64,000 nt of DNA from Hyalella azteca (Eukaryota; Arthropoda; Malacostraca; Amphipoda; Hyalellidae), in the NCBI RefSeq assembly GCF_000764305.2, contig NW_025940919.1, positions 62,001 through 126,000 of the forward strand, written 5' to 3'. The notes under the pieces are model-generated. The model was not told the DNA's origin, searched no databases, and worked only from the letters and a program-made list of their open reading frames with translations. Positions 1-11,845 of this stretch are shown here, piece by piece. The first letter of the stretch is position 1. Every line of letters begins with the position of its first letter. Position numbers and translations under genes: made by a program.

Positions 1-139
1 ATGAGTAAAGTGAAGATATAGAGAGGGAGAGCGGGGGGAAGCGTGGGGATGAGGAGGGGGGTGTAGGGGACGTGGGGGAATGGGGTTTATGTTCTCTGTC
101 CATTAGCGAGAGCCTCCACTGCGGACAGCCTTATTCATG

Positions 140-247
140 CTGATGTTGTTGATGTTGTAGATGTTGCTGTTGTTGCTGATGATGTTGCTGATGTTGTCGA
201 TGTTGTTGCTGATGTTGCTGTTGTTGATGTTGTTGATGTTGTTGTTG
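140..247. repeat. Degenerate GATGTTGTT microsatellite
   Basis: Trinucleotide-phased repeat built from GATGTTGTT and GCTGATGTT variants over about 108 bp. No coding context on either strand. Confidence 0.9.
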
Positions 248-1733
248 AATTGTTAATGCCCAACTTGAACGCATGGTAAAGTTTACAGCAAAGTTTAAAG
301 CGAAGTTTACGAAGAAGTTGTTAAGGGTAAAGCTAAGTAGAGTTTGCGGATGGAGATTCTAACTTTTTCTACGCTTTTTGTGAATAAATGAAGATGAATG
401 TTGCGTTCATAGAATGATTAGTTGTGAATAAAATTAACTGGAGGTATTGCAAATGGATTAACTATTGATTTATCTCCAAGAAAATTTTACAAGACAATCT
501 TAAATGTCCGAGAAAATTTTATTATATTACAATTTAACAGACTTTCCCACGCACTCAAAAGATATAGAAGCTCTTGATAAAGTTACAGGACTCGTGCGCG
601 AGCTGTTAGACCATCTCACCTCAGGCACCATGCATGACATTATTCAAGTGGCATCAACATCAATGTGTTCATCAACATCAATGTGTTGATTGTGATGCCG
701 GTCATTATTATCAACGAGTCGATTATCTTCAGGAGCACCGATAACCAATTTTTGATAGGTTATAACCGCCCTTTGACACGCCAGTCGCTTTGATCAAGCG
801 GACTTGTGAACCTACCGCCGACACCGGCAGCTTTTGAAGCCAAATGTACGTGATAATAATTACGCGATAACATTGCTTTCCCATACAAGGGCATCAGAGA
901 CAGCTTTGTAATTTTTAGCAGTTATTTGTACACTAATATTTCGAATTGAAATATTAGTGTACTAAATATTAGTGTATTGGTGTAGTTTCTATTTAAACGA
1001 ATTTTAATTTTTTTAAATTTGTTCATTGTCAACAAAGAAGAAAAGTGTATTTTAATTTCATTTGAGAAAATAGCATTCTTAGGTTCAGTAGATTTATTTT
1101 AATGGTTAAGTCTTAAAAAACATAGCGATTTCTCTGTTGATACTAAAATATATTTAGATGAATCAATGCATTCGGCAGCATTCCTCTGTGAGCTATCCTC
1201 TGGAAGACATTTGTTGATTAGAATTAATCAATTTATTCAAATATTAGCTTCATAGCCTGAGATCAGAATATAATCAATAACATTAATCAGTATGCAATTG
1301 CTACAAAAAATATGTATCGCTTGTATATAATCTTGCCTGTGGATGCATCGATAATTAATGAAAAGTAATCAATCGTTCGATGCGATTATGAATCCGTACG
1401 TGAAATTTCCACGCTAGTGTCATTTCTGATGTCATTTTCATCGTATCTCTTTTCTGTGAAATATTTTCCGTTTTCACTACATTGCAACTTGTTATAACTA
1501 AATTTCAGCCTAAAATATTAATTTATTTCACAATATATTATTATATCAACTTCTGATATTAATGATATCAATATACTAGTAGACCATTCCTTTAGTCACC
1601 TTCTTTATAATGTATTTCTTCTAAAAACACCAACAATTTATATGAATTTCGTAGCACAACGTGAGTACCTTCATTACTTCGCTTGAATGTCAAGGCAATA
1701 TTTGCCAGGTCATAGTTACGTGCCACTAGGATG
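248..1733. other. AT-rich non-coding stretch
   Basis: No supported gene. A short open frame at 504-689 has no splice signals, and its 3' end is a small repeat (ATCAACATCAATGTGTTC twice), so it is not called. The only structure seen is the hairpin at 929-961. Confidence 0.6.
929..961. repeat. Perfect 14-bp stem hairpin
   Basis: TACACTAATATTTC is followed by a 5-bp loop (GAATT) and its exact reverse complement. The next bases repeat part of the arm. It could be the end of a small AT-rich foldback element; no terminator or RNA role can be assigned. Confidence 0.8.
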
Positions 1734-1866
1734 CACTGAGACAAATTATTGGGTCATACTGCGCTTATATTGACACACTTTCTTATCCACGACCCGAGTA
1801 GAGAGAGTGGCCGCTACACTGGCAGGCACTTTTTCGGACCAAACTGGGTCTGAATGACACAGAAAA
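1734..1866 (+). mobile_element. Family A foldback element, diverged copy
   Basis: Shares with the full-length copy at 61538-61710 the left arm (TATTGACACACT), the middle GACCCGAGT and the core CAAACTGGGTC. No open reading frame, as expected of a non-autonomous element. The right arm is degraded. Family A is defined here from its repeated occurrence in this window, not from a database. Confidence 0.6.
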
Positions 1867-1892
1867 GGTCCTTCTGGGCCCTTTTGTCGTCG

Positions 1893-1952
1893 GATCATGG
1901 TCCAAAGGATTTTGGTCCAAATGATCATGGTCCAAAGGATCAAGGTCCAAAA
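1893..1952. repeat. 15-bp tandem repeat, 4 copies
   Basis: Unit GATCATGGTCCAAAG with 1-3 substitutions per copy. It sits between two family A-like segments, and the unit core GGTCCAAA resembles the family A arm TTGTCCAAA. Confidence 0.8.
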
Positions 1953-2107
1953 TGCGTCGTCGTTATTTTGACCATGATCCTCTGATATATTTGAGTGTTA
2001 CCCGGCGTGCATAAGTCACATTATACACTGGGCTTGTTTACAGTGGCCAGCGCTGCTGTTCTATAGTCATTGTGACGTGACCGCGTGTCAACACCGCCTT
2101 TAGATTT

Positions 2108-3164
2108 ATTAGGCGTCATATTTTGGCACTGGACTTCAGTGGCTACACCTAGAGAAATTAATGAGCCTTTGTCCAAATTTAGTAGGCGGCACGGTGGCTC
2201 TGGGCTTCAGTGGCTGCACCCAAAGAAATTAATGAGTCTTTGTCCAAATTTACTAGGCGTGATGGTAGCTCTGAGCTTCAGTGGCTGCGCCCAGAGAAAT
2301 TAATGAGTCTTTGTCCAAATTTAGTAGGCGTATCGGTGGTACTGAACTTCAGTGGCTGCACCTAGAGAAATTAATGAGTCTTTGTCCAAATTTAGTAGGC
2401 GTATCGGTGGCTCTGAGCTTCAGTGGCTGCACCCAGAGAAATTAATGAGTCTTTGTCCAAGTTTAGTAGGCGTCACGGTGGCACTGAACTTTAGTGGCTG
2501 CACACACAGAGAAATTAATGAGTCTTTGTCCAAATTTAGTAGGCGAAAAGGCGGTACTGGACTTCAGTGGCTACACCCAGAGAAATTAATGAGTCTTTGT
2601 CAAAGTTTAGTAGGCGTGGTGGTGGTACTGAACTTCAGTGGCTGCACCCAGAGAAATTAGTGAGTCTTTGTCCAAATTTATTAGGCGTCGCGGTGGTACT
2701 GAACTTCAGTGGCTGCACCTAGAGAAATTAATGAGTCTTTGTCCACATTTAGTAGGCGTACAGTGGCACTGGACTTCAGTAGCTACACCCAGAGAAATTA
2801 ATGAGTCTTTGTCTAAATTTAGCAGGCGTGGTAGGCGTGGTAGGCGTGGTGGTGGCACTGGACTTCAGTGGCTACACCTAGAGAAATTAATGAGTCTTTG
2901 TCCAAATTTAGTCGGCGTGACGGTGGCACTGGACTTCAGTGGCTGCACCTAGAGAAATTATTGAGTCTTTGTCCAAATTTAGTAGGCGTATCGGAGGCAC
3001 TGGGCTTCAGTGGCTGCACCCAGAAAAACGAATGAGTCTTTGTCCAAATTTACTTCGGGTGCCGGTGGCACTGACTGCGCCCAGAGAAATTAATGAGTCT
3101 TTGTCCAAATTTACTAGGCGTAGCAGTGGCACTGGGCTTCAGTGGCTGCACCTAAAGAAATGAC
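2108..3164. repeat. 71-bp minisatellite, about 15 copies
   Basis: Unit length is 71 bp (unit anchors at 2151, 2222, 2293, 2364, 2435), with one 73-bp unit and some irregular ones. Each unit contains AATGAGTCTTTGTCCAAAT followed by TAGTAGGCG and CTTCAGTGGCTGCACC. Because 71 is not a multiple of 3, the same peptide phrases appear in shifting frames (several 70-100-codon open frames), so these are not genes. The last unit runs directly into a family A element, whose arm supplies the GAGTCTTTGTCCAAA part of the unit. Confidence 0.92.
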
Positions 3165-3298
3165 TGAGTCTTTGTCCAAAATGCGATGCTTTTTTTTCAT
3201 CGTAGGTGATCATTCTGACCAAGATAAAGGGCGTTTCTGTGCTACGTAACGCAAGTGTGTCACTATTTACACGCATGACCTAAATTATATTTCTGAGT
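3157..3298 (-). mobile_element. Family A foldback element abutting the 71-bp array
   Basis: Reads as one arm (TGAGTCTTTGTCCAAAATGC, then GCGATGC), the core TCATTCTGACC, GTGCTACGTAACGC and the other arm GTGTGTCACTATTTACA ending in TTCTGAGTG. Its left arm is continuous with the last unit of the minisatellite, so the array probably expanded from this copy. Confidence 0.65.
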
Positions 3299-4067
3299 GT
3301 AAACGATGGATCCCACCACACATCTGATGTTGAAGTTACTTTAAATAAACGTTATTTTTAACGAAAACAGGTGTAATTAAGGTTGTTGCAACGTTATTTG
3401 GCTGGAGAAGATGCATTTAAAAGGTGGAAACGATTAGTCCATGCAAGAATGTTGTCAAAATGGTTTAATAGGACGTATTCCTAATTACGACATAATCTAA
3501 AACTAATATTTTAACTCAGATATTACAGTACTCCGATTTATTGTTATATTTCTTTACAAAATTCAAAGATTTGCGGACGTTTTTTACTAAGTATACATTA
3601 ACAGGACATTCGCCTGCCATACAAACATTATGCTTCGTTCGTAGTTGCATATTTTTTTAATATTTCGGAAATATATGCGATCATGAATTGATCAACGAAG
3701 TAATAGTGCTAGTGATTCAGTCTAGGCTTAACTTTTTGTTACAATAAAATGGCTGATAATATGCCACTGGATATGAGTTTAGATAACTAATTTATTCAAT
3801 TAAAATTAATTAATCAAGACAATATATAAAGCAAGCAATAGCTGAAGAAATTTTTCTTAAATTTCACATTCCTCAATCCATCTTCGCTCTACATCAAGAG
3901 TCTGCTTAAGCCAAACGTAATATATTTTTATTAGCTTAAATTAAATTATGATGAGAAAATTTGATGTGAAAATTACAGAGAAAAAATTACACAGAATTGC
4001 AATGCAGTTTTTGCACAAGTGTGGGTCATTTTGAAAAATTATTACATAGTATTTTGCTCATCAAAAG
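3299..4067. other. AT-rich non-coding stretch
   Basis: No open frame, repeat or RNA structure that can be supported. Confidence 0.6.
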
Positions 4068-4158
4068 GACGCGTCAGTTCTGCGTCTGATCCCTGCTCGT
4101 GCTGTGGGGAAGAGAGTGTGTCTATTTAGACAATGTGACCCAGTAATTCTTCTGAGTG
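4068..4158 (-). mobile_element. Family A element, half copy
   Basis: Carries the half found at 32240-32334, CCTGCTCGTGCTGT, then GTGTGTCTATTTAGACAATG and the terminal TTCTGAGTG. The opposite half is missing. Confidence 0.6.
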
Positions 4159-4247
4159 TCTAAGACAACTTAATTATGATTAGCATAAACTTGATTGAGT
4201 CCACGNAAGGCCACAGCCGTGGCCATAAAGCCATAAAACAGGGCGGC

Positions 4248-4583
4248 CTTCAGCCATCGTCACACTCAAATAAATGAATGGGTCACAATGGCCAAATAGT
4301 GACTCACTTCTAGCACGTAGCACAGATACGCCTATTATATATACCATATGTAGTGCTACCATAAGTACACTACCATATGTAGGGTACATATATACCATAT
4401 GTAATGCTGTGTAGAGCTTCAGCCATCGTCACACTCAAATAAATGGATGAGTCACAATGTCTAAATAGTGACTCACTTCTAGCACGTAGCACAGATACGC
4501 ATATTTTCCGGGCTAAACTGGGTCAAGGTGACTCACACACGGCCAAGAAATGCATCGGTATTTAGACAAGATATTATTTACCT
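4248..4583 (+). repeat. Tandem partial duplication of a family A element
   Basis: An 89-bp segment at 4248-4336 recurs at 4417-4505 with few changes. It holds the left arm CACTCAAATAAATG, GTCACAATG, AAATAGTGACTCACTTCTAG and GCACGTAGCACAGATACGC. The second copy continues into the core TAAACTGGGTCA and the right arm ATGCATCGGTATTTAGACAA, giving a nearly complete element at 4432-4583. Short ACCATATGTAG repeats lie between the copies. A single N at 4206 marks an assembly join just upstream. Confidence 0.75.
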
Positions 4584-5074
4584 TAGTGGTCGATTACGTT
4601 TTCATCTAATTTTTATTTTCATCTAATTTCTTTTATATATTAGTGAGTGATTTATTTCTTCATTTTTATTCAAGGGATTTAATTTATTTTAGTTTTTTAT
4701 ATAATGCAAAATAAATGTTTTTTTTCAATTTAGCATCAATGCATAGAGATAATAGTGCTAATTTTGTAATTAAAAATTGTATTTACATTATACTACAAGA
4801 AAACTTACAACAGATTCTTTCTTGAGGTTGGAAAGTCACAAATTTCATTCGCTTGACGTTTTTTTTTTTTTGCTTTTAAATTCTTATGGTTTAAATTCTA
4901 GTTTAAGTTATGATTTAAGTAGACTAGTGATATATATTTATGTTTCGTGCTGCCGTAACTGAAGCTCGGAACAGGTATACTGCGGACTCTGGAAAACGGA
5001 AATACCAAACAGTCCGGAGTGTAGGGCTATCCGCTGATAAGGCTGGAGCCACGGCGCCTAGCTTGCATCATACC
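4584..5074. other. AT-rich non-coding stretch
   Basis: Nothing recognisable apart from poly-T and AT-rich runs. Confidence 0.6.
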
Positions 5075-6113
5075 AACTTCATCATTAGCCTACATCGTTT
5101 GGAATGCTCACTATCATCATTAGCCTTCATCATTTAAAATGTTAACTATGATCATTAGCCTTCTTCATTTGAAATGTTAGCTTTCATCATTAGCCTTAAT
5201 CATTTGGAATGCTCACTATCATCATTTGGAATGCTCACTATCATCATTAGCCTTTATCATTTAAAATGTTCACTATCATCATTAGCTTCCACTATTTAAA
5301 ATGTTCACTATCATCATTAGCCTCCAGAATTTGAAATGTTCAGTATCATCATCAACCTTCTTCATTTTGAAAGTTCACTATGATCATTAGCCTTCATCAT
5401 TTGGAATATTCACTATCATCATAAGCCCTCACCGTTTGGAATGTTCACTATCATCATTAGCCTTCATCATTGGGAATGTTAACTATCATCATTACCCTTC
5501 ATCATTTAAAATGTTAACTATCTTCATTAGCCTTCATCATTTAAAATGTTAACTATCATCATTAGCCTTTATCATTTAAAATGTTAACTATCATCATTAG
5601 CCTTCATCATTTAAAATGTTAACTATCATCATTAGCCTTTATCATTTAAAATGTTAACTATCATCATTAGCCTTTATCATTTAAAATGTTAACTATCATC
5701 ATTAGCCTTTATCATTTAAAATGTTCACTATCATCATTAGCCTTCATCATTTGGAATGCTCACTATCAAAATTAGCCTTTATCATTTAAAATGTTAACTA
5801 TCATCATTAGCCTCCATAATTTGAAATGTTCAGTATCATCATTAGCTTTCATCGTTTGGAATGCTCACTATAATCATTAGCCTTCTTCATTTAAAATGTT
5901 AGCTTTCATCATTAGCCTTCATCTTTTGGAATGTTAACTTTCATCATTAGCCTTCATCATTTGGAATTGTTCACTATCATCATTAGCCTTCATCATTTGA
6001 AAAATTAATTTGCATCATCAGCCTTTATAATTTCAAATGTTAATTTTCATCATTAGCCTTCATCATTTCAAATGTTAATTTTCATCATCAGCCTTCATCA
6101 TTTGGAATGTTCA
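5075..6113. repeat. 35-bp minisatellite, about 30 copies
   Basis: Unit of 35 bp built from CATTTAAAATGTTAACTATC plus ATCATTAGCCTTCAT. Variants alternate AAATG/GGAATG and TTAACT/TTCACT. A homogenised core (about 5490-5740) is flanked by more diverged edge copies, the usual picture of unequal exchange. The array ends about 115 bp before the splice acceptor of the exon at 6229, so it lies in the preceding intron or upstream region. Confidence 0.93.
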
Positions 6114-6228
6114 CGATTGTGCACATTGTTCATTCGATAAAAGACATAATACAAGTGACAATTAAATCCCGTGTTTTCTTCTATTGTAGACATCAGTTGC
6201 TTAATAATGCCTCTAATTCCCCACACAG

Positions 6229-6435
6229 AAGTCGATGATGTCGTTTTATTCCTCGATGCGGGGGGTGCCGATGGTGGCCCAGGCCCCCTCATCCCTCGAG
6301 GCCCCCCTCCCCATCAACGTTGATGTCCTCACGTCCAGCTGGGCCCAGCACGGGGCCCAGCACGGGGGCGGCTATGGGGCCCAGGAAGGACTGGGTCATT
6401 TCGACCCACATTCACCTCAGCGCGTCATGGGTACC
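6229..6435 (+). CDS. Internal coding exon, Gly/Ala/Pro-rich protein segment (unrecognised)
   Basis: This 207-bp segment has much higher GC than its surroundings. It is open throughout in one frame (69 codons starting AAG TCG ATG ATG TCG). A pyrimidine-rich tract and CCCCACACAG end at 6228, and a GTGAGT donor begins at 6436, so the exon is in phase 0 at both ends. The peptide starts KSMMSFYSSMRGVP, has LEAPLPINVDVLTSSWAQHG in the middle, then two QHG repeats and a Gly/Tyr-rich stretch, and ends FDPHSPQRVMGT. No domain is recognised; the composition is that of a disordered region of a regulatory or nuclear protein. It may belong to the same gene as the exon at 45346, which is on the same strand, has a compatible phase-0 start and a similar composition; the ~39 kb between them would then be intron. 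ATG 6235 could be an alternative first methionine, but the clear acceptor argues for an internal exon. Confidence 0.68.
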
Positions 6436-7138
6436 GTGAGTTACAATAACTTATCTCAATTATGAATATAACTAATTGTAATTATAAATTACATATAATT
6501 ACAATTAATTATAAATTAAAAAATAATTGCATAAATAATTGTAGGATAATTGGCGGGCACGACTCGTTAAGAAATAATTCTAACATTACTCAAGAAATAA
6601 TTAGTCATTTTAGAAACTCGTACCAGCGCTTTATGGGCCCGTGAGTTTTACAAACATAGTTTTGGATATGATTCGATATTTTACTACCACCAGCCATCTC
6701 GTTAGCATTTAGTAAAGCTAACTAAACGTAAAAAATGATTCATTATTTTAGACACTCGCCCCCAAGCCCCAGTGCCATACGGGCATCGTAAGCGATATAA
6801 ATAAAATTCAAGAAATTAGCCTATTTTTTTAATGGGAGAACCACCTAAGCATACCACGTCATAAGCTTATAGCATGGCAGCGCATATTTACTTCAACGTT
6901 TAATCAACTTAAGCTACTTCGAGACAAAATGAATTTGTTTATCAAAATATTAATAATTGATTTCTCACTATACAAAGTTCTGTATACCGAAAATTATTTT
7001 TTAGACAAAATATAACGGAGCAGGATTTACCTGAGCGGGACTTGTTAGTTTAGTATCAGCCACTCCACTCCTCTGGAGCTCTCAGCGAGATCCTGTCTTA
7101 ACTGAAGCATCTCAGGAGGATCTAAACATGATCGAACC
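6436..7138. other. Intron-like AT-rich sequence
   Basis: Starts at the GTGAGT donor. Contains runs of AATTATAAATTA-like sequence (6470-6540) and two decayed repeats of the exon's 3' edge region: GGGCCCGTGAGT near 6637 and CATACGGGCATCGTAAGC near 6777. No gene. Confidence 0.55.
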
Positions 7139-7305
7139 CTTCCTTGAGACAATCCTATCCTCTTCCTTGAGACAATCCTATCCTCTTCCTTGAGACAATC
7201 CTGTTCTCTTCCTTGAGACAATCCTATCCTTTTCCTTGAGACAATCCTGTTCTCTTCCTTGAGACAATCCTATCCTTTTCCTTGAGACAATCCTATCCTC
7301 TTCCA
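7139..7305. repeat. 23-bp tandem repeat, about 7 copies
   Basis: Unit TTCCTTGAGACAATCCTATC plus CTC, with C/T and TATC/TGTT variants. Non-coding. Confidence 0.92.
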
Positions 7306-7350
7306 AGCCCCTCTCGAGACCAAGCATCGCGCTTGATACGTCACCCATGC

Positions 7351-7517
7351 ACGCAGAGAAATGGACGAGACTTTGTCAAAATAGTGATACAGTATTTCCA
7401 TTATGTCATTATTTCCTTCCTCTTTAGACCCTGTTTGGGCCTAAGTAGGAAGAATTTGTTTTACACGTAGTAAGTGAGTCATTAATTGGACAATATGATC
7501 CCTACATTATTCTGAGT
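7351..7517 (-). mobile_element. Family A element with diverged centre
   Basis: One arm is GACGAGACTTTGTCAAAATAGTGA; the other is GTGAGTCATTAATTGGACAA with a terminal TTCTGAGTA. The centre (CCCTGTTTGGGCCTAAGTAG) keeps a trace of the CAAACTGGGTC core. Confidence 0.6.
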
Positions 7518-7692
7518 ACATGCACGCTGATGTCTAACTGCAGTGAAAAATACGAAAGCAATCTAGGAAATGCGGAAGCCCAAATGTAATTTGAATTCCT
7601 GGCACTGGACCGAAAAACGAAATTCGAAATTTGTTTTATGAATATAATTCTTAATTGAAGACGCACTTTCTTCTGACCTGCAGGAGCCCAAC

Positions 7693-7748
7693 TTGCTGAT
7701 GTATACTTGCTGATGTATACTTGCTGATGTATACTTGCTGATGTATAA
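7693..7748. repeat. 14-bp tandem repeat, 4 copies
   Basis: Unit TTGCTGATGTATAC repeated almost exactly. Confidence 0.92.
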
Positions 7749-9175
7749 TTCTGGTGCCTTTAACACCAATAAAATATTCATTCCAGCAATAATCGATATT
7801 CATTCCAATACTCCAGCCACATTTATTCAGTTTTGGAATAAAATATTCTTTCCAATCCAAAAATCTCCCAAAATTTCAGTCCAGTATTTTCCTAGAAGAC
7901 TTCAATATTTCCATTCAATACATAACAGATATATTTAGAATCTAAAAGGTTTCATTGAGAAATGTTAGGGTCAGAGATTTATTTGAAATTTAATTTATTT
8001 TTCACGTATCCGGTAAATATTAATTGGATTTAATAAAATGTCATTACTGATTAACGGAAGCATCTTATTTTATAGTTAAGCGGATTTACTAATAGTTAAG
8101 TCATTTATTGCAATAGAATTTTTGATAATTTTTATTACATTAGACATTTTGACTTAGGATAACAAGTTCAAATTAAAATCTTTCTATCGCATATGTTTGA
8201 ACGCAAAATATTATAATATTACGAGAACATTTAGATAAAATAATGCACAATGAAATAAATGAAGGTAATACAGCACACAAGCTAACATTTGTTCGGTATT
8301 GCAAAATTGAATTACTGGATTCATGAAACAAATGTTTCCACGTTATAAGGAAATGTTTAGCATGTTATGGAAACATCGCTAACATCTTTGTGACACCGCC
8401 AATCTGGAGGTTTTCCCTCAGTTTCCCGCTGGCTAGCGGAAGACCTCCCCTAGAGCTGGCAGGGGTGACGTGAAAAGGACTCAAGGAATAGAGCATTGGA
8501 TTCCCCTTTAGATATACCACTGATAAATTGATATACTACTGATAAATTATATCAATAGGAATAATCCCTTGATGAATAATCCCTGATGATGTTAGCCCCG
8601 GTCCACAGCCCTGCGTTTAGAGATCTGTAATAATTATTTCACAATTAAATGGATTCTCTATTAATTTAAATGTTGGAATCCCCATTACATTTGCTACATA
8701 TAAATGATGTCAACACTAATTATTCTTGATAATGTTAAACTCGGCACTGCGTTCAGAAACAAGGTATAATTAACATTTCAATCAAAGTCTCTTCCAGTTT
8801 TTACTTCTGAATAATTACAGAAAATAATTTGGATATAGAACAATTTCATTGAGGCTTCTATCATGAGATCGTTTCCATTATCATAAAACCTTTTTAAATC
8901 TGATTAGATATCAACCTCTTTAAATCTGATTCTCATTGAAAGTATTTCATGCATGCTTGATTGCCTTCGACGCTATTAGCAAACAACAATCCCAGTATTC
9001 TGGGGTATTCTTGTTTTTCTGCTCTAGAAATTTTACCATTAAACTCTAGCCCATTATTTCGTTACGCTACATATAAGTACACTTCGAAAGATAAATGGAT
9101 CTCATTGTCCAAGTTTTGACACACTAGTCTTATTCAAATTATTCTTATATTCTTTCATACAATACGAGCAATAAG
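7749..9175. other. Non-coding stretch
   Basis: AT-rich. Contains a short direct repeat of CACTGATAAATTGATATA (8518-8550) and a slightly GC-richer island at 8395-8480 with no open frame or RNA fold that can be assigned. Confidence 0.5.
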
Positions 9176-9280
9176 AGGACGTAGCATAGATACGCCTTAT
9201 TTTCGGACCAAACTGGGTCAGGATAAGGGAAATAAGTGGATCGATACCTGGAAAAACTGTCTATCATTTATTTGAGTGTG
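9176..9280 (+). mobile_element. Family A element, partial
   Basis: Contains GACGTAGCATAGATACGCC, the core ACCAAACTGGGTCAGGAT and the terminal TTTGAGTG. The right arm is eroded and the left arm missing. Confidence 0.6.
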
Positions 9281-10673
9281 CTGTAATTCCTGAGCCTCCA
9301 ATCAATCCTTATCGCCAGATTGTCTTCAAAAATTCGTAGTCTTTTATCCCTAAGTTCAACTTTACAAAATTGCGAGCAATTATGTCTTGCAATTAGACAA
9401 GCGATAAGACACTTACACAATTTTCCTTCGAGCCTTCGTAAATAGTTTACAATGGTGAACATCAGGCCTTCCGAGCCTTCGCAAATAGTTTCCGATGATG
9501 GACATCAGGACAATAATTGTTTGTATAATTAATTGATAGATTTCGCGGCATCACCGCCAATTGTTTCGTACGCGTGCGACGCGGCACCTCTGTTAGTTTT
9601 CAGAAAAAAGTTAAGAGATCGTAAGTTCATCTGCCAATCATCGACGGTATTAGAAGCAAAATCTACCAATCATAGACAAGAAAATAGAGCGTAAGTCCTT
9701 TCGTTAACTTAGCGAGTTTTGAAAGTATGGCACCTGGTCCATCGCTCTACGCATCATGTTCAAAACAACGTTTCTTTTCATTGCTGACTCGATATTCAGG
9801 ATAATCTTTGTCTAGTTTGGTTATTACATGTATTAGTTAAAACATATTTATGATGCGGTTATTAATGTCTACCGAAAATTAGCAGTGATTTACGTGTAAA
9901 TATAATTTTTTCATTTTAAAATACCTGCATTCCTCATTCCATTGAAAGTAGCAGTGTTTTGCTAAAAATCAAAGGATTACCCCGAAAATGGCAAGTTTCA
10001 AAGGATAAATTAAAGTTTCACTAAAAAATCACCGTGATTTACTCAAAAATACGAGAGAAAAATTACTGAAAAATCGTAATTTTTCACTAATTTTAGTAGT
10101 GTGCATGTAACTCAACAATAGAAAAAGGGCTTCAAGTAGGAATAACGTCTTGTATTTGACCGAAAAGCCCGCGTCACGCTCTGCCAGTCAAGCAAACTCT
10201 ACAGAGTTACTTGCCTCACTAAGACTGGACAGTATCAAATGACAGACCTCTGTCTACTTGCCCTTTCATTCTGTCTGTCTGTCTGTATACTCCTAACCTC
10301 GTGCCGGTCGTTCGTCCGTCACTTCTTCCTGTCAATCCATCCGCCTGTCTATCAGATCTGTCCAGCATCCGTCTGCTTTTAGGTTGTTTTTGTTTCTTTA
10401 GTTACCCTCGCGTAGATAAGTAACCTTAACCTTCAAGATTAAGATTTTGTATTTTTTAATGGAAGCAAAAGACCATTTTTCATAATAAGAAATAATTAAC
10501 CTTATATAAAGTTTTTTCATAATTAATATATAAAAATAAAGCTTAGCATTATATATGAAATTCATGTATATCGATAGTAATGATGAATAATTATACCATT
10601 CACATTCCATATGGAAACACAATATAATATTTATCATATTTTCTATTCTGCAACTCAAGTTAAATGATACATT
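9281..10673. other. Non-coding stretch
   Basis: A ~37-bp piece near 9604-9640 (AAAAAGTTAAGAGATCGTAA, then GTTCATC, GCCAATCAT) recurs near 17820-17860, so it is a small dispersed repeat. A short direct duplication of GCCTTCGTAAATAGTTT lies at 9430-9493. CTGTCTGTCTGTCTG microsatellite at 10270-10286. Confidence 0.55.
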
Positions 10674-10985
10674 ATCATGCCACACTCCCACACTTCACAC
10701 CACTCCAGCATGCCCTTACAACAGCATCATGCCACACTCCCACACTTCACCCCACTCCAGCATGCCCTTACAACAGCATCATGCCACACTCCCTCACTTC
10801 ACCCCACTCCAGCATGCCCTTACAACAGCATCATGCCACACTCCCACACTTCACCCCACTCCAGCATGCCCTTACAACAGCATCATGCCACACTCCCTCA
10901 CTTCACCCCACTCCAGCATGCCCTTACAACAGCATCATGCCACACTCCCTCACTTCACCCCACTCCAGCATGCCCTCTGTTCCCT
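10674..10985. repeat. 52-bp minisatellite, 6 copies
   Basis: Unit includes CATGCCACACTCCCACACTT and CACTCCAGCATGCCCTTACA. It differs between copies mainly at CCCACAC/CCCTCAC. The matching place in unit 2 (19288-19390) has only two copies. 52 is not a multiple of 3, so all three frames stay open and the His/Pro/Thr-rich open frames here are artefacts. Confidence 0.95.
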
Positions 10986-11289
10986 CTTTAAAGAAGTGCT
11001 CCACAAAGGCCCTCAGAGGGACGCAACCTCGTTACCTTCCCTCGGCTGTTGTATCCCTCGCAGCATTCAATTTTTCAATCATGTTTCTTTCTCTACATTT
11101 ATTTCATTCATAAATTCCAAAATCCACTTACATTTTTCAATTATTTGCTTATAGTTATTATATTTGTCCCATGTATTAATTTATGTTTCCCAATCTCACC
11201 CATACCACATCCTTTTCCATTATTTTTTCCCTTATTTCAGTAATGATTCGACTCAGACTTTGTCCCTCCTGCATTTTTTCCCTCCCATA

Positions 11290-11612
11290 ACTTCCCCTCG
11301 GTTTGTCCATCGCCTCCTCAACTTTCCTCTCGGTTTGCCTCTCACTCCCTCAACTTTCCCCTCGGTTTGCCCCCTCACTTCCTTAACTTTCCCCTCGGTT
11401 TGCCCCTCACTTCCTTAACTTTCCCCTCGGTTTGCTCCTCACTTCCTCAATTTTCCCCCAGATTTTCCTCTTACTCCCTCAACTTTCCCCTCGGTTTGCT
11501 TCTCACTCCCTCACTTTTCCCCTCGGTTTGCCCCTCACTCCCTCAACTTTCCCCTCGGTTTGCCCCTCACTCCCTCAACGTTCCCCTCGGCTAGCCCCTC
11601 ACTCCCCTCACG
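11290..11612. repeat. 32-bp C/T-rich minisatellite
   Basis: Unit CCCCTCGGTTTGCCCCTCAC followed by TCCCTCAACTTT, about 10 copies, strongly pyrimidine-biased on the + strand. Shorter in unit 2 (about 19735-19915). Confidence 0.92.
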
Positions 11613-11690
11613 CTACAGGTTCCCTCTCATCGCGGCAAACACGACTCTTCCATTTGTGGGCTCCATTGTCCCGACCTTCCATCCCCCTCT

Positions 11691-11845
11691 CTTTATCATG
11701 CACCATATTCCTTCCTCTTCCCCATACTTCTCGTACCATATTCACTTATCCACTTCCATCCCTCTCTCTTTATCGTGCACCATATTCCTTCCTCTTACCT
11801 ATACTTCTCGTACCATATTCACTTATCCACATCTATCCATCTTTC
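11691..11845. repeat. 77-bp direct repeat, 2 copies
   Basis: CTTTATCATGCACCATATTC recurs 77 bp later, with CTCGTACCATATTCACTTAT in both. The same 77-bp pair is present in unit 2 (about 20003-20157), so it predates the large duplication. Confidence 0.85.

Noticed and set aside
2085..3163. Chain of 70-104-codon frames with repeated LQWLHPEKLMSLC-like phrases
   Set aside because: Shifted translations of the 71-bp minisatellite; no single frame continues through the array.
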